Part shown: in pieces, positions 9,363-19,806 of the stretch
Position numbering within the stretch: the stretch's first letter is position 1
Layout of the letters: every line of letters starts with the position of its first letter
Assembly (NCBI GenBank): GCA_019704295.1
Contig: AP024596.1
Coordinates: forward strand, 853,369 to 917,368
Length of the DNA: 64,000 nucleotides
Direction: 5' to 3'
From: Sulfolobales archaeon HS-7
Lineage (GTDB): Archaea; Thermoproteota; Thermoprotei_A; Sulfolobales; Sulfolobaceae
Notes under the pieces: model-generated
The model's database searches: none
Seen by the model: only the letters and a program-made list of their open reading frames with translations
Told to the model about the DNA's origin: nothing
Made by a program: the position numbers and the translations under genes

Positions 9363-10331
9363 TTAAATTTTTATATCCTTAATTTTATGAAAATTAGCTT
9401 TTTTCCCAACTATTCTAACAGTAATTTCTCGCATGCCGTTTTTTTTAATTTCTATGTGCACTTCATCACCCACCTTAAGCTGTTCATATTTTCTAAAGCT
9501 TTTAGAGACTCCGTTCTCCAGTGTTGTAACTATTACATTATCAAGCTTTACGTTTCCTGTATTTTTTATTATAAGTTTCATGGCATTATCTTCATTAATT
9601 TTAAGTACATCAAAGTTAATATTTGGAACAATTATTTTCTCATTACATACTACGAAAAGGAATCCAGGTTCGTGATATTTTCCTGTAGATTCATAACTTA
9701 ATTCATTATTTCCTCTCGTAGTAATATCTAATTCTTCTAAACCGTTTACATTACTAGACCATATTACCTCTCCATTATTGCGAAGTTTTATTATTCCCTT
9801 AGCGGCAACTACAGCATAAACTCTTCCCTTAGAGGTAAAATTAAGGCCTTTATTATTATCTAGTAACGTCGTACCTGCGGATATTTCATATTCCGTTGTA
9901 AACCCCTCTGTAAGGTATGTTGAAAAAACTAGGGCGTATAATATCTTAATCTCGTCGGAATAGGATACAGTCATAACATTTTTAGTTGTTATAATAGGTG
10001 AAATATCATATATTGCAGTAAAATATAATTTTTTATTATGATTTACAAGTATATTAGGTTTAAATTCTTTTGTTATGGAGAAATCGTTTATCCATATTCG
10101 CCAAGTCTTTGGCTGTTTTGTTCTTCCCTCTATTCCTATTACGGCAAACGCCTTCCTCGGAATATTTTCAAAATTTACTATATAAGAACTGTCGTTTATG
10201 CCCTTATTTATAGAATTTTTTATTGGTTTTTCAAGCAGAAGTTTTTCTGTAACTCCCTCAAAAAACTCTTCCTTATCAAAAGTCATCATATCACTAATTA
10301 TCATTTCATACAGAGAAGGTCTTTCCTCCAA
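9363..10331 (-). CDS. Hypothetical protein with C-terminal CARDB-like beta domain
   Basis: A 322-residue protein I do not recognise. It is rich in beta strands and Asn/Lys/Ile, with no signal peptide or membrane segment. The last 75 or so residues (MKLIIKNTGNVKLDNVIVTTLENG onward, then KVGDEVHIEI) resemble CARDB/Ig-like domains that mediate adhesion or scaffolding. The middle has WRIWINDFS and several EISAG..L-type strands. The start is uncertain: TTG at 10331 is followed by in-frame ATGs 27, 42 and 45 bp downstream. It follows the PINA gene in the same direction after a 125-bp gap, so it may have its own promoter. Confidence 0.6.
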   Translation of the reverse strand: MEERPSLYEMIISDMMTFDKEEFFEGVTEKLLLEKPIKNSINKGINDSSYIVNFENIPRKAFAVIGIEGRTKQPKTWRIWINDFSITKEFKPNILVNHNKKLYFTAIYDISPIITTKNVMTVSYSDEIKILYALVFSTYLTEGFTTEYEISAGTTLLDNNKGLNFTSKGRVYAVVAAKGIIKLRNNGEVIWSSNVNGLEELDITTRGNNELSYESTGKYHEPGFLFVVCNEKIIVPNINFDVLKINEDNAMKLIIKNTGNVKLDNVIVTTLENGVSKSFRKYEQLKVGDEVHIEIKKNGMREITVRIVGKKANFHKIKDIKI

Positions 10332-10456
10332 ATATGTTTATTCATAACTAGCTTTTCAATAATAACGTTAGAAGCACTCTACTACAGTGGAGAAGGCAGG
10401 AGTTTGATAGGACAGGATAGTTAACAAAGAGGGGAAGGTTATGCTATATTAATTTC

Positions 10457-11995
10457 TCATTCACTCATTCTTACTCTTACTTTGAGTCCTGTCTTTTTCT
10501 CTAATTTGTGAATTTGGGTTGCAACCCGTTTATTGTATTTAGAAATCTGATCCCTCGGAATCTCTACAATAACTTCCCCATTTTCATTAAGTACTTTTGC
10601 ATCTGGTAAATACTTTAATACTATTTTTGATACCCTGTTTTCTGTCGGCTTAGTTCTAAGTCCCTTTACTGGAATTATCATTGTCTGTTCACCAAAGACG
10701 TAAACCTCGTATTCTACTTCATCACTCACAAAATCCTTAATTTCTACAACTGGACGAGCAAGGTCGTTATCGTGTAGTCCAGTAGGAACTTTTACATTCA
10801 TCTCCATTGTATATATTTTGCTTATCTGACCATCCTTTATGAATATAATAGTGTCTAATATATTTGGAATAGTTCCGATATCTATTCTGTTAATGAAACG
10901 ATGAATTGCGTCTATAGGTGTTGTAGCGTGAACTACCCCTATCATACCAATTCCCGCTAGTCTTAAGTCGATAAACAACTTGAAATCTTCGTCATTACGC
11001 ATCTCGTCAAAAACAGTGTAATCCGGTCTACTTAGTAATAAAATATCATGGAGCTCACCTATTTCTGCATAATTCTTCGAGTATTGAGTTATTTCGTCAG
11101 GTAAGTGCATATCACGTGGAGATTCTATAGTCTTAACGATCTTACCCAAAGAGGAGTAATATATTGCTAGCGCCTGTGCGAAAGTCGTTTTCCCCATTCC
11201 AGGAGAGCCAGCAATTACTATTCCTTCAGCCCTACTAGATAACCTGTTCATAACCTTTTTATCAATATTATACTCTTCCAGGGTTTTTTTAGTAACTGGT
11301 TTTACTGCAGTTATTTCCCATCCGTCACTAAGAGGAGTGCGAGTAATAATTATTCTGAACTCCTCCATCTGGACTATCAATGAACCTTTCCTTTCTACCT
11401 CAATAAATGACGAACCTCTATTTAACGCTTCTCTCATTATCTCGGTAACATATTTCTTAATGGTCTTTTCATCAATTCTCTCGTTTGAAATCTCGTAAAA
11501 CTCCCAATTTCCAGGGGTTCCCCTTTTAGCTTTTGGTGTAGTTCCAGCCTTTAAGTGAACGCTCATAGTATCGTTGGTGAAAAACTTCTCTATTGAGATG
11601 TGGGTTTGCTCCCTCCTTAGGAATACTGTCCTTATACCTAATATTTCTGCTATTGATTTTTGTGTTTCGTCTGCCGTGATAAGAGTTGCTGAGTTTAGTG
11701 CACAATATTTTCTCAATATTGTATTAAGAGTGTGGCCATTTTTAGATTCCACAATCTCTACCGGGATCAGGAACGTTTCGCTCAATTCCTTGATTCTGTT
11801 TATCTCCTCTGAAGCAATTTCGCCCGAAACTCTTCCCCGCTTCTTTAACCTTTCAATATAAGAGATAAGACTTTCGTGTAGTAGTATTACTCCGTTAATA
11901 GTCCCATCTTCTATCTTATCCGCTACCCCTGCTAATAGAGCTGAGAAGTCTAGTAAATATTTACTTCCTGCAGAACTCAATCGACTTATCCCCAA
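10457..11995 (-). CDS. PIN-domain PilT-type ATPase (PINA family, Holliday junction-associated)
   Basis: A 512-residue three-domain protein. An N-terminal PIN domain (about 1-130, with YLLDFSALL and the late acidic block LITADETQKS) is followed by a secretion-type hexameric ATPase with Walker A GSPGMGKTT near 258 and a Walker B/His-box region (YTVFDEMR, IGVVHATTP). A C-terminal KH-like RNA/DNA-binding segment ends in GLKVRVRMSE. The Sulfolobus homologue PINA is a hexameric ATPase reported to stimulate Holliday-junction migration with Hjc and Hjm. No neighbouring secretion or pilus genes are present, which supports a nucleic-acid role over a pilus motor. Confidence 0.85.
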   Translation of the reverse strand: MGISRLSSAGSKYLLDFSALLAGVADKIEDGTINGVILLHESLISYIERLKKRGRVSGEIASEEINRIKELSETFLIPVEIVESKNGHTLNTILRKYCALNSATLITADETQKSIAEILGIRTVFLRREQTHISIEKFFTNDTMSVHLKAGTTPKAKRGTPGNWEFYEISNERIDEKTIKKYVTEIMREALNRGSSFIEVERKGSLIVQMEEFRIIITRTPLSDGWEITAVKPVTKKTLEEYNIDKKVMNRLSSRAEGIVIAGSPGMGKTTFAQALAIYYSSLGKIVKTIESPRDMHLPDEITQYSKNYAEIGELHDILLLSRPDYTVFDEMRNDEDFKLFIDLRLAGIGMIGVVHATTPIDAIHRFINRIDIGTIPNILDTIIFIKDGQISKIYTMEMNVKVPTGLHDNDLARPVVEIKDFVSDEVEYEVYVFGEQTMIIPVKGLRTKPTENRVSKIVLKYLPDAKVLNENGEVIVEIPRDQISKYNKRVATQIHKLEKKTGLKVRVRMSE

Positions 11996-12027
11996 TTCGT
12001 TGTTAGATATGTAGAGTAAACACGTTA

Positions 12028-12624
12028 TTATTTTTTAGCTAGTCGAATTAACAATCTATGAACAACATCATTATCCGAAAGTTCTGGGTGAAAGGTTGTT
12101 GCTATCATATTTCTTTCCATTGCAGCAACTACGACATTATCAAGTTTAGCTATAACGTTCGTGTCACCCCAAATCTTTACAATCGCAGGTGCTCTTATGA
12201 AAACTGTTTTTAATTCCCCATAATTTTCTAACTTTATGATACTTTGAAAACTCTCCCTTTGTCTGCCGTAATAATTTCTAATCACTGCGATATCCATAGT
12301 TCCTAAAGTTCCGAATTGCTTTTCCTTAACCTTATTATCTATCGATTCTTTCGAGAGTAAAATCGCGCCTGCACAAGTCCCAAGAACTGGTATTCCCTCT
12401 TCAATTTTTTCCTTTACACGATTTGCAATACTCATCGCATTCATCATACGCCAAATTGTTGTGCTCTCCCCTCCAGGTATAATTAAGGCGTCAACATGTT
12501 CCAGTTGGTCCTTACTCTTCACATATATTACATCACCGTTCACCCCCTCACTAGTCATAGCTTTCTTCATCATGAAGAAATGTTCCTGAAAACTCCCCTG
12601 ATAACTTATAATACCTATCTTCAT
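12028..12624 (-). CDS. pdxT: Pyridoxal 5'-phosphate synthase glutaminase subunit
   Basis: A 198-residue class I glutamine amidotransferase that releases ammonia from glutamine for PdxS. Visible features are GGESTTIW near 47-54, the catalytic cysteine motif [10 protein letters not shown] near 81-90, and the HPE histidine-glutamate pair in TTFHPELSD near the C-terminus. The gene overlaps the pdxS stop by 4 bp (ATGA-type), so the two subunits are co-translated. Length matches the family. Confidence 0.95.
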   Translation of the reverse strand: MKIGIISYQGSFQEHFFMMKKAMTSEGVNGDVIYVKSKDQLEHVDALIIPGGESTTIWRMMNAMSIANRVKEKIEEGIPVLGTCAGAILLSKESIDNKVKEKQFGTLGTMDIAVIRNYYGRQRESFQSIIKLENYGELKTVFIRAPAIVKIWGDTNVIAKLDNVVVAAMERNMIATTFHPELSDNDVVHRLLIRLAKK

Positions 12625-13631
12625 ACTCCCCTCACCTGCATTAGCTCCTCTGGCTTCAGAGTCCTTATATCAATTCCTGTCATACTTCCATACTCCGAGA
12701 TCATCTTTTGAGCTTCTAACACTATTTCTGGTTTGTCCCAATTTGAAGTTGCCAAAACTATTGCACTTCCTCTTTCTGCAGGATCTTGACTTTTAAATAT
12801 TCCAGAACCTACGAAAATCCCATCAGATCCTAACCACATCATTAAAGCCGCATCTGCTGGTGTAGCTATACCTCCCGCAGCAAAATTTACTATAGGTAAT
12901 CTCCCTAGGCTTTGAGTCAGCTGAAGGATTTCAAAAGGTACCTGAATTTCCCTACTCTTAGTAATTAACTCACCTTCATTAAGAGACGCAATTTCCTCTA
13001 ATTCTTTATTCATAATCCTCATATGTTTAACAGCTTCGCTCACATTCCCTGTTCCTGGTTCTCCCTTAGTTCTAAGCATGGAAGCACCCTCTGATATTCG
13101 CCTTAACGATTCGCCCAAATTTCTTGTACCGTTTACGAATGGGACCTTGAATCTCCATTTGTCTATGTGATGAGTCTCGTCTGCTGGAGTTAACACCTCA
13201 CTCTCGTCTATCATATCAACTCCTAGCGTCTCTAAGATCCTTGCCTCCATTTCATGACCTATTCTCACTTTAGCCATAACTGGAATTGTTATGCTATTCA
13301 TCACCTCTTCTATAATTTTTGGATCGGCCATTCTTGCCACCCCTCCCATTTTCCTTACGTCATATGGCAATTTGTCTAATACCATTACAGATATAGCTCC
13401 TGCGTCCTCTGCTATACTAGCTTGCTCGACGTTAGTTACGTCCATGACAACTCCCCCTTTTTGGAAAATCGGAAATGCATGCTTTACTATATTACTACCA
13501 CTTATCCTTTCATAAACGGTATAAAGATCTGCACCTTTACGTTTATTTTCATATTTAAGGCTATCTCTGAGTTCTACTAGTTTGTAAAAGAAATTCTCTA
13601 ACTCGAAAAAACTTATAGAGTAACCCTTCAT
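12621..13631 (-). CDS. pdxS: Pyridoxal 5'-phosphate synthase lyase subunit
   Basis: A 336-residue TIM-barrel subunit that builds PLP from ribose 5-phosphate, glyceraldehyde 3-phosphate and ammonia. Family blocks are all present: [39 protein letters not shown] with the Schiff-base lysine, and [20 protein letters not shown]. About 30 extra N-terminal residues precede the conserved core, as in other Sulfolobales. The ATG at 13631 lies about 26 bp downstream of a TATA box, so the transcript is probably leaderless. First gene of pdxST. Confidence 0.96.
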   Translation of the reverse strand: MKGYSISFFELENFFYKLVELRDSLKYENKRKGADLYTVYERISGSNIVKHAFPIFQKGGVVMDVTNVEQASIAEDAGAISVMVLDKLPYDVRKMGGVARMADPKIIEEVMNSITIPVMAKVRIGHEMEARILETLGVDMIDESEVLTPADETHHIDKWRFKVPFVNGTRNLGESLRRISEGASMLRTKGEPGTGNVSEAVKHMRIMNKELEEIASLNEGELITKSREIQVPFEILQLTQSLGRLPIVNFAAGGIATPADAALMMWLGSDGIFVGSGIFKSQDPAERGSAIVLATSNWDKPEIVLEAQKMISEYGSMTGIDIRTLKPEELMQVRGV

Positions 13632-13640
13632 TACAATCAG

Positions 13641-13661
13641 ATACTATATTGTAGTATAAAG
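13641..13661 (-). promoter_or_regulatory. TATA box and overlapping inverted repeat upstream of pdxS
   Basis: The minus strand reads CTTTATAC centred near 13657, 26 bp upstream of the pdxS ATG. An inverted repeat, ATACTA-5 nt-TAGTAT, at 13641-13657 overlaps the box and could be an operator. The TATA assignment is reasonable; the operator is speculative because the repeat is A/T-rich and short. Confidence 0.4.
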
Positions 13662-13698
13662 ATAAAAACGTTTTTTAAACCACTCTGCTTAAAACTTT

Positions 13699-13986
13699 TT
13701 ACCTTAATACAGTCTTTTCTTTTCTTTCCTGTTCTGCCCTTACTTTTATTATTCCGAAATGAATGGCACAGTTAATGCAGTAGCATTTGGTCATAGGATA
13801 TCTCGTTATTATTGCGCCTTTCTTCTCCAGTTCTTGAGCGAGAGCCGAATCAACTGGACTGTACATCCTTGTTACACATACTGCTTTATCCTCAGGTACT
13901 CTTTTACCGCAGTTATCACACGACACAACACTTACATGTCCTTTATCTCCCTTTCTTCTACCTCTGCTTTCCCTTTTCTTTGGCAA
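13699..13986 (-). CDS. rps26e: 30S ribosomal protein S26e
   Basis: A 95-residue protein of the archaeal/eukaryotic S26e family, a small-subunit protein near the mRNA exit site. The basic N-terminus PKKRESRGRRKGDKG and a zinc-binding pair (CDNC at about 24-27 and CYCINC near 68-73) are diagnostic. The start is TTG at 13986, which gives the universal MPKKR opening. A perfect 13-bp palindrome GGTATATTATACC at 13999-14011 supplies the only TATA-like sequence. It follows proS, 32 bp away, in the same direction. Confidence 0.9.
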   Translation of the reverse strand: MPKKRESRGRRKGDKGHVSVVSCDNCGKRVPEDKAVCVTRMYSPVDSALAQELEKKGAIITRYPMTKCYCINCAIHFGIIKVRAEQERKEKTVLR

Positions 13987-14018
13987 AGCAAAAACCTTGG
14001 TATATTATACCATGTTAC

Positions 14019-15467
14019 TTAATAAGTTTTAGCTATTCGAAGTATATTTGTGGCGGTTTTCCCGCAGACTACGCATGAACCATTCACCTCCCTTTTTTCA
14101 AATGGCACACCTTTTACTTGTCCGCCAGTAATTTCTTCTAGTTTAAGTCCGCACTTATTGTCGTTGCACCAGTGAACCTCAACTATTCCTTTCCCTTCGT
14201 TAAGAGCTTTCTTTGCCTCCTCTAGATTTTCCGCTTTAAATATATGTTCTTTTAGAAACTTTTCTCCTCTCTCTTTTAGATATAGGCCTATTTCAGTTAA
14301 AGTCCTAGTCACTTCTACAACTAGTTCTTCGAATTGTATGCTTTTACCCTCAAGTGTATCTCTTCTCTTTATATAGACCGTATTAGAGTTTAACTCTCTT
14401 GGACCTATTTCGACTCTAAGAGGAACTCCCTTCAATTCCCATTTGTAGAATTTCTCTCCAGGGGTAAGTTCTGTGTCCTCGTCGATTGTCGCGTCCACAT
14501 CGTTTTTTCCTAATTCGTCTTTCACTCTTTTACAATGTTCTATTATATTCAGCGTTTCCTTTTGGTTATTAACTGATGGAATAGGAATTATAACTACCTT
14601 AATTGGGGCTATTAACGGATGTAATATAGGTCCGTGATCATCTCCATGAATAGATATGAGTGCACTAATAACTCTATCGGATAATCCATAACTTGTCTGA
14701 TGTGGATAGACGAGCGAACCATCTTCAGCCTGTATTTTTACATCAAGAGCTTTAGTGAACTTCTGCCCAAGGTGATGTACAGTTCCAATTTGTAGAGTCT
14801 TTAAATCCGGCATAAGCGTTTCGAAGGCAATAGTATATTCCGCGCCAGGAAATTTGTCCCAATCAGGTCTTCTAGAAATAATATATGGTATTCCTAACAT
14901 ATCAAAAATTTTTCTATATATTTCCACGGCTTCCATCACTTGTCTCTCCGCATCGTCATATGTAAGGTGGATAGTATGAGCCTCCTTGAACGTAGTTACC
15001 TCCCTAAGTCTTATTAAAGGCCTAGTTGCCTTTGTCTCATACCTAAATATGCTAACTATCTGGTAATATTTCTTGGGTAATTGTTTGTAACTCTTTAACC
15101 AAAGCGATTCCATGTAGCTTATGGCGACTTCGCTTGTAGGTCTTAATGCCATTCTAGTGTCTGTTTCGCTTTCTCCTCCTTTAGTTACCCACAAAACTTC
15201 ATTCTCAAACCCCTTTATATGTTCTGTCTCTTTTTTAATCAATTCTTCAGGAATTAATAGGGGAAATAGGACTTCTTCATGACCTGTCTGGTTCAGTTCC
15301 CTCCTAACCAACTCGAGCAATTTCTCTCGTATCTTAAATCCATAAGGTCTCCAAATACCTACCCCTTTTACAGGATATCTCCCGTAATCATATATTTCCG
15401 CTTCGCTTAGTACCCAATCATACCATTCGCTAAAGTTGGAAGACCATCTTTCCCTCTTTACTTTCAT
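14019..15467 (-). CDS. proS: Prolyl-tRNA synthetase (archaeal/eukaryotic type)
   Basis: A class II synthetase of about 482 residues that charges tRNA-Pro. The start of the conserved core, [10 protein letters not shown]...[12 protein letters not shown], the motif 2 region [20 protein letters not shown], and the C-terminal zinc-ribbon-like domain ([13 protein letters not shown]) ending in Tyr are those of the archaeal group. I start it at ATG 15467, giving MKVKRERW as in homologues; a TTG five codons upstream (15482) is the alternative. The synthetase and its cognate tRNA-Pro (56478) are both in the window but not linked. Confidence 0.95.
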   Translation of the reverse strand: MKVKRERWSSNFSEWYDWVLSEAEIYDYGRYPVKGVGIWRPYGFKIREKLLELVRRELNQTGHEEVLFPLLIPEELIKKETEHIKGFENEVLWVTKGGESETDTRMALRPTSEVAISYMESLWLKSYKQLPKKYYQIVSIFRYETKATRPLIRLREVTTFKEAHTIHLTYDDAERQVMEAVEIYRKIFDMLGIPYIISRRPDWDKFPGAEYTIAFETLMPDLKTLQIGTVHHLGQKFTKALDVKIQAEDGSLVYPHQTSYGLSDRVISALISIHGDDHGPILHPLIAPIKVVIIPIPSVNNQKETLNIIEHCKRVKDELGKNDVDATIDEDTELTPGEKFYKWELKGVPLRVEIGPRELNSNTVYIKRRDTLEGKSIQFEELVVEVTRTLTEIGLYLKERGEKFLKEHIFKAENLEEAKKALNEGKGIVEVHWCNDNKCGLKLEEITGGQVKGVPFEKREVNGSCVVCGKTATNILRIAKTY

Positions 15468-15507
15468 TTGATCCGAAATCAAAAACTATCGTTTAAAAAA
15501 AGTTTTG

Positions 15508-15828
15508 TCAATATCCAGCAAATAACATTAATACCGCGAACAAGATTCCGTATACTGCAATACCTTCTGCTATTGCTACGAATATTAATATAGTTCCAAA
15601 CATATCCCTTCTTTCCGTTAACACTCCAATTCCTGCTGCGGCGGCCATCCCTACGCCAACTCCTGCCCCAATCGCAGCAAGCCCTACCGCTAATCCAGCT
15701 CCGATGTTGAGTCCACTAAATCCAGGAGTTGTGGGGGAAACTACACTAGCACTAGTTATAGTTCCAAGTAACGAAACTAAAAACAAAGCAATTATCATCC
15801 ATTTATTGAAATGTCTTCTCCACTTCAT
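15508..15828 (-). CDS. atpK: A-type ATP synthase proteolipid (c ring, subunit K)
   Basis: A 106-residue membrane protein forming the ion-conducting rotor ring. A signal-like N-terminal hydrophobic segment (11-27) precedes a two-helix hairpin: a Gly/Ala-rich helix (43-70), a polar loop TERRDM (71-76), then a helix with the ion-binding glutamate in [11 protein letters not shown] (Glu88). A single hairpin rather than a duplicated one is normal for Sulfolobales. A GGGGT ribosome-binding run precedes the ATG. Last gene of the ATPase operon, 22 bp after the small epsilon gene. Confidence 0.93.
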   Translation of the reverse strand: MKWRRHFNKWMIIALFLVSLLGTITSASVVSPTTPGFSGLNIGAGLAVGLAAIGAGVGVGMAAAAGIGVLTERRDMFGTILIFVAIAEGIAVYGILFAVLMLFAGY

Positions 15829-15850
15829 ATTTACCCCTCATTACTCAAAT

Positions 15851-16003
15851 CTATTTCTTTAAAATCTTTTTCTTCGCTTCACTTAACTCGTCTATATCTT
15901 TTCTCAATCTTTTCTCATATTCTTGTTCTATTTCGGAGACAGCCATTTTTTTCACATCATCAAGTGCGCTAGTTAACATTTTAAAATACTGTTCGTTATT
16001 CAT
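15851..16003 (-). CDS. Small A-type ATPase subunit (Sulfolobus epsilon-like), 50 aa
   Basis: A 50-codon ORF between subunits D and K. ATG at 16003 overlaps the subunit D stop by 8 bp, and TAG lies at 15851-15853. The product begins [10 protein letters not shown] and is almost entirely charged helix (heptad-like [17 protein letters not shown]), ending in KKILKK. Sulfolobus atp operons are described as delta-alpha-beta-gamma-epsilon-c, and this gene holds the epsilon position. It is short enough to be dropped by usual gene-length cutoffs. A stalk-type helical role is inferred from position and composition, not from motifs. Confidence 0.75.
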   Translation of the reverse strand: MNNEQYFKMLTSALDDVKKMAVSEIEQEYEKRLRKDIDELSEAKKKILKK

Positions 16004-16631
16004 TTCTCTTCCGCTCAAGTATTCTTCTCACAACTTTAAGTCTTACGAACTCCTCCCTTTGCCTATCCTCTAAAACAAGTCTAATGTACTTTAAAGAAGT
16101 GTTATAGCTTGGAAGTATCGAATAGTCAATAGCATTAATTAATCGTTGAGTTTTACGTAATTCAGCTACAAGCAATCTTATTGTAGACTCTAATTCTGCT
16201 AAGCGAATAAGATTCGGAAGAATTTCTCCTAATCTTTCACATGATTCTGATAGCTTTGGGGATGTTTCGATCCCCCCAAAATATCTTTGAGGAATTGAAC
16301 CTGAAACCGGATTCATTGATGTGATCTTTACCCCAAATATGATCCTAGTTGACGTGTTTATTTCTAATGAGTGAGGAACTGAGTTTGATATCATATCTAT
16401 GTTGCTCGAACCTTCGTCAACAACAGCGTCTAAGTAGTTTCCGTAAATCTCCTTCATTTTTACATTTAACTCGTTAAAGTAACGCTCGTATTCTAATGCG
16501 AAATTTCTTAAGTAAAGTAAAAGTACTTCCCTTTTATTTTCGAGGAGTCGTTTCGTTGCAGTAACTAATTTAATATTTCTTCTCAAATTAATTAAATTAA
16601 TCTTTGTGGGTAAAATTCTTCGTGAACTCAC
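15996..16631 (-). CDS. atpD: A-type ATP synthase subunit D (central stalk, gamma)
   Basis: A 211-residue coiled-coil rotor-shaft protein linking the catalytic head to the c ring. Family features are the N-terminal [21 protein letters not shown] basic helix and a C-terminal long helix with [21 protein letters not shown] (about 153-173) followed by [19 protein letters not shown]. The first codon overlaps the subunit B stop by 4 bp, and the 3' end overlaps the epsilon gene. Confidence 0.92.
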   Translation of the reverse strand: MSSRRILPTKINLINLRRNIKLVTATKRLLENKREVLLLYLRNFALEYERYFNELNVKMKEIYGNYLDAVVDEGSSNIDMISNSVPHSLEINTSTRIIFGVKITSMNPVSGSIPQRYFGGIETSPKLSESCERLGEILPNLIRLAELESTIRLLVAELRKTQRLINAIDYSILPSYNTSLKYIRLVLEDRQREEFVRLKVVRRILERKRNE

Positions 16632-18025
16632 TTCTTTTCCCTATATAACGGGTGATATTTTTTAATGTAAGTTAGCTTGATGTTGGTCAACTCGCTTTCT
16701 GGAAGTTCTGAAAGGACTTCCCACCCTATGTCTAAGGTTTTCTCTATAGGTCTGTTTTCGGTTACCCCCTGTGTAATAAATTTTCTCTCAAACAGTTCAC
16801 CAAATAGCAGATATTTTCTATCTACTTCAGAGAGACTGTCCTCACCAACAATAGCCGCAAGTCCGCGAAGATCTATTGCTCTAGCGTAAGATGCAAATAG
16901 TTGATTTGAAACGTCTTTATGGTCATCTCTAGTTTTACCTTCCCCGATTCCATCTTTTGCGAGTCGAGATAAGCTCATCAAGACGTTAATCGGGGGATAG
17001 ATACCCCTGTTGTAAAGTCCTCTGTCTAACACTATTTGTCCCTCTGTTATGTATCCAGTTAAATCTGGAATAGGATGGGTCATATCATCGTTTGGCATTG
17101 TAAGGATTGGCATCTGTGTTATGGACCCTTTTTTACCTTTGACTATTCCAGCTCTTTCGTATGTTTGAGCTAGATCTGTGTACATATAGCCAGGATATCC
17201 TTGTCTTCCAGGTATTTCCTCCTTTGATGCGCTTATTTCTCTTAAAGCCTCACAATAATTCGTCATATCGATAAGTATTGCTAATACGTGAAAATCTTTC
17301 TCGTAAGCCAAATATTCCGCAAGTGTAAGTGCTGTCTTAGGCGTCAAAATTTTCTTAACCGGCGGTTCGTTAGCGAATGTTAGGAAGAACGCAACTCTAT
17401 TAATCGCTCCTGTCTCTTCAAAAAATTTCCTAAAGAATAGTGCCTCATCATATCTTACTCCTATAGCTCCAAAGACCACTGCAAAGTTCGTTTCTTCCCC
17501 TCTTACTGTCGCTTGTCTAGCAATTTGAGCAGCCAACTGATTGACCGGCAATCCGCTACCACTAAATATAGGTAGTTTTTGTCCTCTAAGGAGAGAATTT
17601 AAGCCATCTATGGCAGAGATGCCCGTTTGTATAAATTCCTCAGGATATTGCCTAGCGGCAGGATTTAGGGGCTCTCCATTAATGTTTCGCCTCTCACCGT
17701 ATATTATTTCAGGACCTCCATCTAATGGAGTTCCTAGGGGATCGAAGATTCTACCAAGCATGTCTTCTGAAACTTTAACTTCCAAACCTCTACCCAAAAA
17801 TCTAGCTTTGACTCCAGAAGGGGATATTCCACTGGTTCCTTCAAAGACTTGTACGATAGCACTTCCCATACCTGCGTCTATCACAAGTCCGGTTCGCCTT
17901 TCGCCATTTGGCAATTCGATTTCGACTAATTCGTTATATTGTGCATCACTTATTCCTTGGACCACCATTAACGGCCCTTTTATTGAACCAATGTTGGAAT
18001 ATTCCCTTACACCGATTATTGACAT
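16628..18025 (-). CDS. atpB: A-type ATP synthase subunit B (non-catalytic)
   Basis: A 465-residue regulatory head subunit. As in other A/V-type B subunits the P-loop is degenerate ([14 protein letters not shown] in place of GxxxxGKT), while [37 protein letters not shown] and the C-terminal [13 protein letters not shown] blocks are intact. The open frame extends upstream to 18055, but the ATG at 18025 ([11 protein letters not shown]) is preceded by a strong AAGGAGGT site nine bases away, partly inside the last codons of atpA, and is the likely start. Confidence 0.96.
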   Translation of the reverse strand: MSIIGVREYSNIGSIKGPLMVVQGISDAQYNELVEIELPNGERRTGLVIDAGMGSAIVQVFEGTSGISPSGVKARFLGRGLEVKVSEDMLGRIFDPLGTPLDGGPEIIYGERRNINGEPLNPAARQYPEEFIQTGISAIDGLNSLLRGQKLPIFSGSGLPVNQLAAQIARQATVRGEETNFAVVFGAIGVRYDEALFFRKFFEETGAINRVAFFLTFANEPPVKKILTPKTALTLAEYLAYEKDFHVLAILIDMTNYCEALREISASKEEIPGRQGYPGYMYTDLAQTYERAGIVKGKKGSITQMPILTMPNDDMTHPIPDLTGYITEGQIVLDRGLYNRGIYPPINVLMSLSRLAKDGIGEGKTRDDHKDVSNQLFASYARAIDLRGLAAIVGEDSLSEVDRKYLLFGELFERKFITQGVTENRPIEKTLDIGWEVLSELPESELTNIKLTYIKKYHPLYREKK

Positions 18026-18029
18026 CTTA

Positions 18030-19799
18030 TTATACCTCCTTAGAAAGCTCCTCAAACTGTTTTAATAAGATCTTTTCTAGTTCATCATACTTTTCTAGTT
18101 CATCATTTTTAATCGTTGCTTTTGAACGTATGATATCAGTTACTATGGTTATTTTTTCATTCATTCGTTTTACACTAATTCCTTTTTCGACAAGCTCCTG
18201 GGATTTTTGTCCGTACAGCGAAATCAGCTTCATTATTCTCACCTGTTTTTGCGGAGTGCTAAAAGCGTCTATATCGTCATATGCGTTTTGCTTTAAGAAG
18301 GCTTCCTTTATTAGTCGAGCTACGTCTAACACTAATTTGTCCTTCTCCGCCAGCGACTCCGGTCCTACCAATCTTACTATTTGTCTCAACTCGTCTTCTC
18401 TCTGTAAAGTCTTTACCATATATTCTCGGTACTCTTTCCATTTAGGATCAGCGTTCTTCGACCACCAATCAGCTACCAGTTCTACATATGCTGAGTAACC
18501 CTGCAACCAGTTTATCGCTGGGTAATGCCTTGCTTGAGCTAATGAGGAATCGAGAGGCCAGAACACTCTAACGAATCGTAACGTAGTACTTGTAACGGGT
18601 TCTGTGAAGTCCCCTCCAGGAGGTGACACCGCTGAAGCTACTGTTACAGAACCATATCTTGGCGGTTTTCCTAAAGTCCTCACTCTACCTGCCCTCTCAT
18701 AATATTCTGCTAACCTAGACGCCAAATAACTCGGGTAACCCTCTTCCGCTGGCATCTCTTCCATTCTACCCCCTAAGTCTCTAAGTGCCTCTGCCCATCT
18801 AGATGTGGAATCCGCTACCAGGAGTGTATCATAGCCTTGATCCCTGAAATACTCGGCCATCGTTATTCCCACGTAAATACTTGCTTCTCTAGCTGCAACT
18901 GGCATATTGCTTGTGTTAGCGATGAGTATCGTTCTCTCTAATAGAGGTTTTCCTGTCCATGGATCCTTTAACTTAGGAAAAGAGGTTAACGTATCTGTCA
19001 TCTCATTACCTCTCTCACCACACCCTATGTATATAACAATCTTAGCCTCACTCCATTTCGACAAACTTTGAAGGGTTACCGTCTTTCCACTTCCGAATGG
19101 GCCTGGTATCGCTGCCGTTCCTCCCTTTGCCATAGGGAAAATAGTATCAGTAACTCTTACACCTGTAAGGAGCGGTTCTGTGGGTTCTAATTTCTCTGAA
19201 TACGGCCTAGGAATCCTAACTGGCCATTTCTGCATAAGGTAGAGTTCTTTTCTATCTCCATTCATGTCTATGGTAGCTATCGGCTCGTCAACAGTATAAT
19301 TACCCTCCTCTACAGTATCTATGATCTTACCTTTAACACTTGGAGGAACAAGTATTTTATGTTCGATTAACTCGGTTTCTTGAACTGTCCCAAGGATATC
19401 GTTATCCTCTATTGTATCCCCCTTTTTTACAATCGGCTTGTAATACCATTTCTTATGTCTATCCAGGGAATTGACTTTAACTCCCCTCTTTATGAAAGGG
19501 GACTTCGATAGTTCTAGAATTCCGTCTAAAGGTCTTTCGAGTCCGTCAAATATTCTACCCAAAAGACCAGGTCCTAATTCAATTGAGAGAGGAGAACCTG
19601 TTCTATAAACCATCTCTCCAGGCTTAATACCAGATGTATCTTCGTATACTTGTATATACGCCCGATCTTTTTCTATTCTAGTTATCTCGCCTATCAGCCT
19701 ATACTCTCCGACCTCAACAACTTCATACATAAGTGCATTCTGCATCCCCTCAGCAACTACAAGGGGACCGTTAACTCTTACTATTTTACCTTCGTTCAT
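18030..19799 (-). CDS. atpA: A-type ATP synthase subunit A (catalytic)
   Basis: A catalytic head subunit of about 589 residues. Visible features: N-terminal barrel [14 protein letters not shown], the A-subunit-specific insertion around residues 115-190 ([10 protein letters not shown]), Walker [43 protein letters not shown], and the [13 protein letters not shown] block. I start at ATG 19799 (MNEGKIV); TTG at 19814 in frame would add five residues. It overlaps nothing in the short form and is 7 bp from the subunit E stop. Confidence 0.96.
   Translation of the reverse strand: MNEGKIVRVNGPLVVAEGMQNALMYEVVEVGEYRLIGEITRIEKDRAYIQVYEDTSGIKPGEMVYRTGSPLSIELGPGLLGRIFDGLERPLDGILELSKSPFIKRGVKVNSLDRHKKWYYKPIVKKGDTIEDNDILGTVQETELIEHKILVPPSVKGKIIDTVEEGNYTVDEPIATIDMNGDRKELYLMQKWPVRIPRPYSEKLEPTEPLLTGVRVTDTIFPMAKGGTAAIPGPFGSGKTVTLQSLSKWSEAKIVIYIGCGERGNEMTDTLTSFPKLKDPWTGKPLLERTILIANTSNMPVAAREASIYVGITMAEYFRDQGYDTLLVADSTSRWAEALRDLGGRMEEMPAEEGYPSYLASRLAEYYERAGRVRTLGKPPRYGSVTVASAVSPPGGDFTEPVTSTTLRFVRVFWPLDSSLAQARHYPAINWLQGYSAYVELVADWWSKNADPKWKEYREYMVKTLQREDELRQIVRLVGPESLAEKDKLVLDVARLIKEAFLKQNAYDDIDAFSTPQKQVRIMKLISLYGQKSQELVEKGISVKRMNEKITIVTDIIRSKATIKNDELEKYDELEKILLKQFEELSKEV
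18034..18041 (-). promoter_or_regulatory. Shine-Dalgarno site deciding the atpB start
   Basis: The minus strand reads AAGGAGGT within the last codons of atpA, nine bases before ATG 18025. It matches the 16S 3' end well and selects MSIIG over the longer frame, giving 4 bp between the atpA stop and the atpB start. Confidence 0.6.
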
Positions 19800-19806
19800 G
19801 TCTCTT

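Noticed and set aside
10038..10424. A 128-codon plus-strand ORF opposite the start of the 322-residue hypothetical gene.
   Set aside because: Aromatic- and Cys-biased antisense composition, no ribosome-binding site, and it lies mostly inside a better-supported gene.
17541..18498. Long plus-strand ORFs opposite atpA and atpB.
   Set aside because: Antisense shadows of strongly conserved genes; composition (Ser/Pro/Ile rich) is typical of reverse-frame translation.
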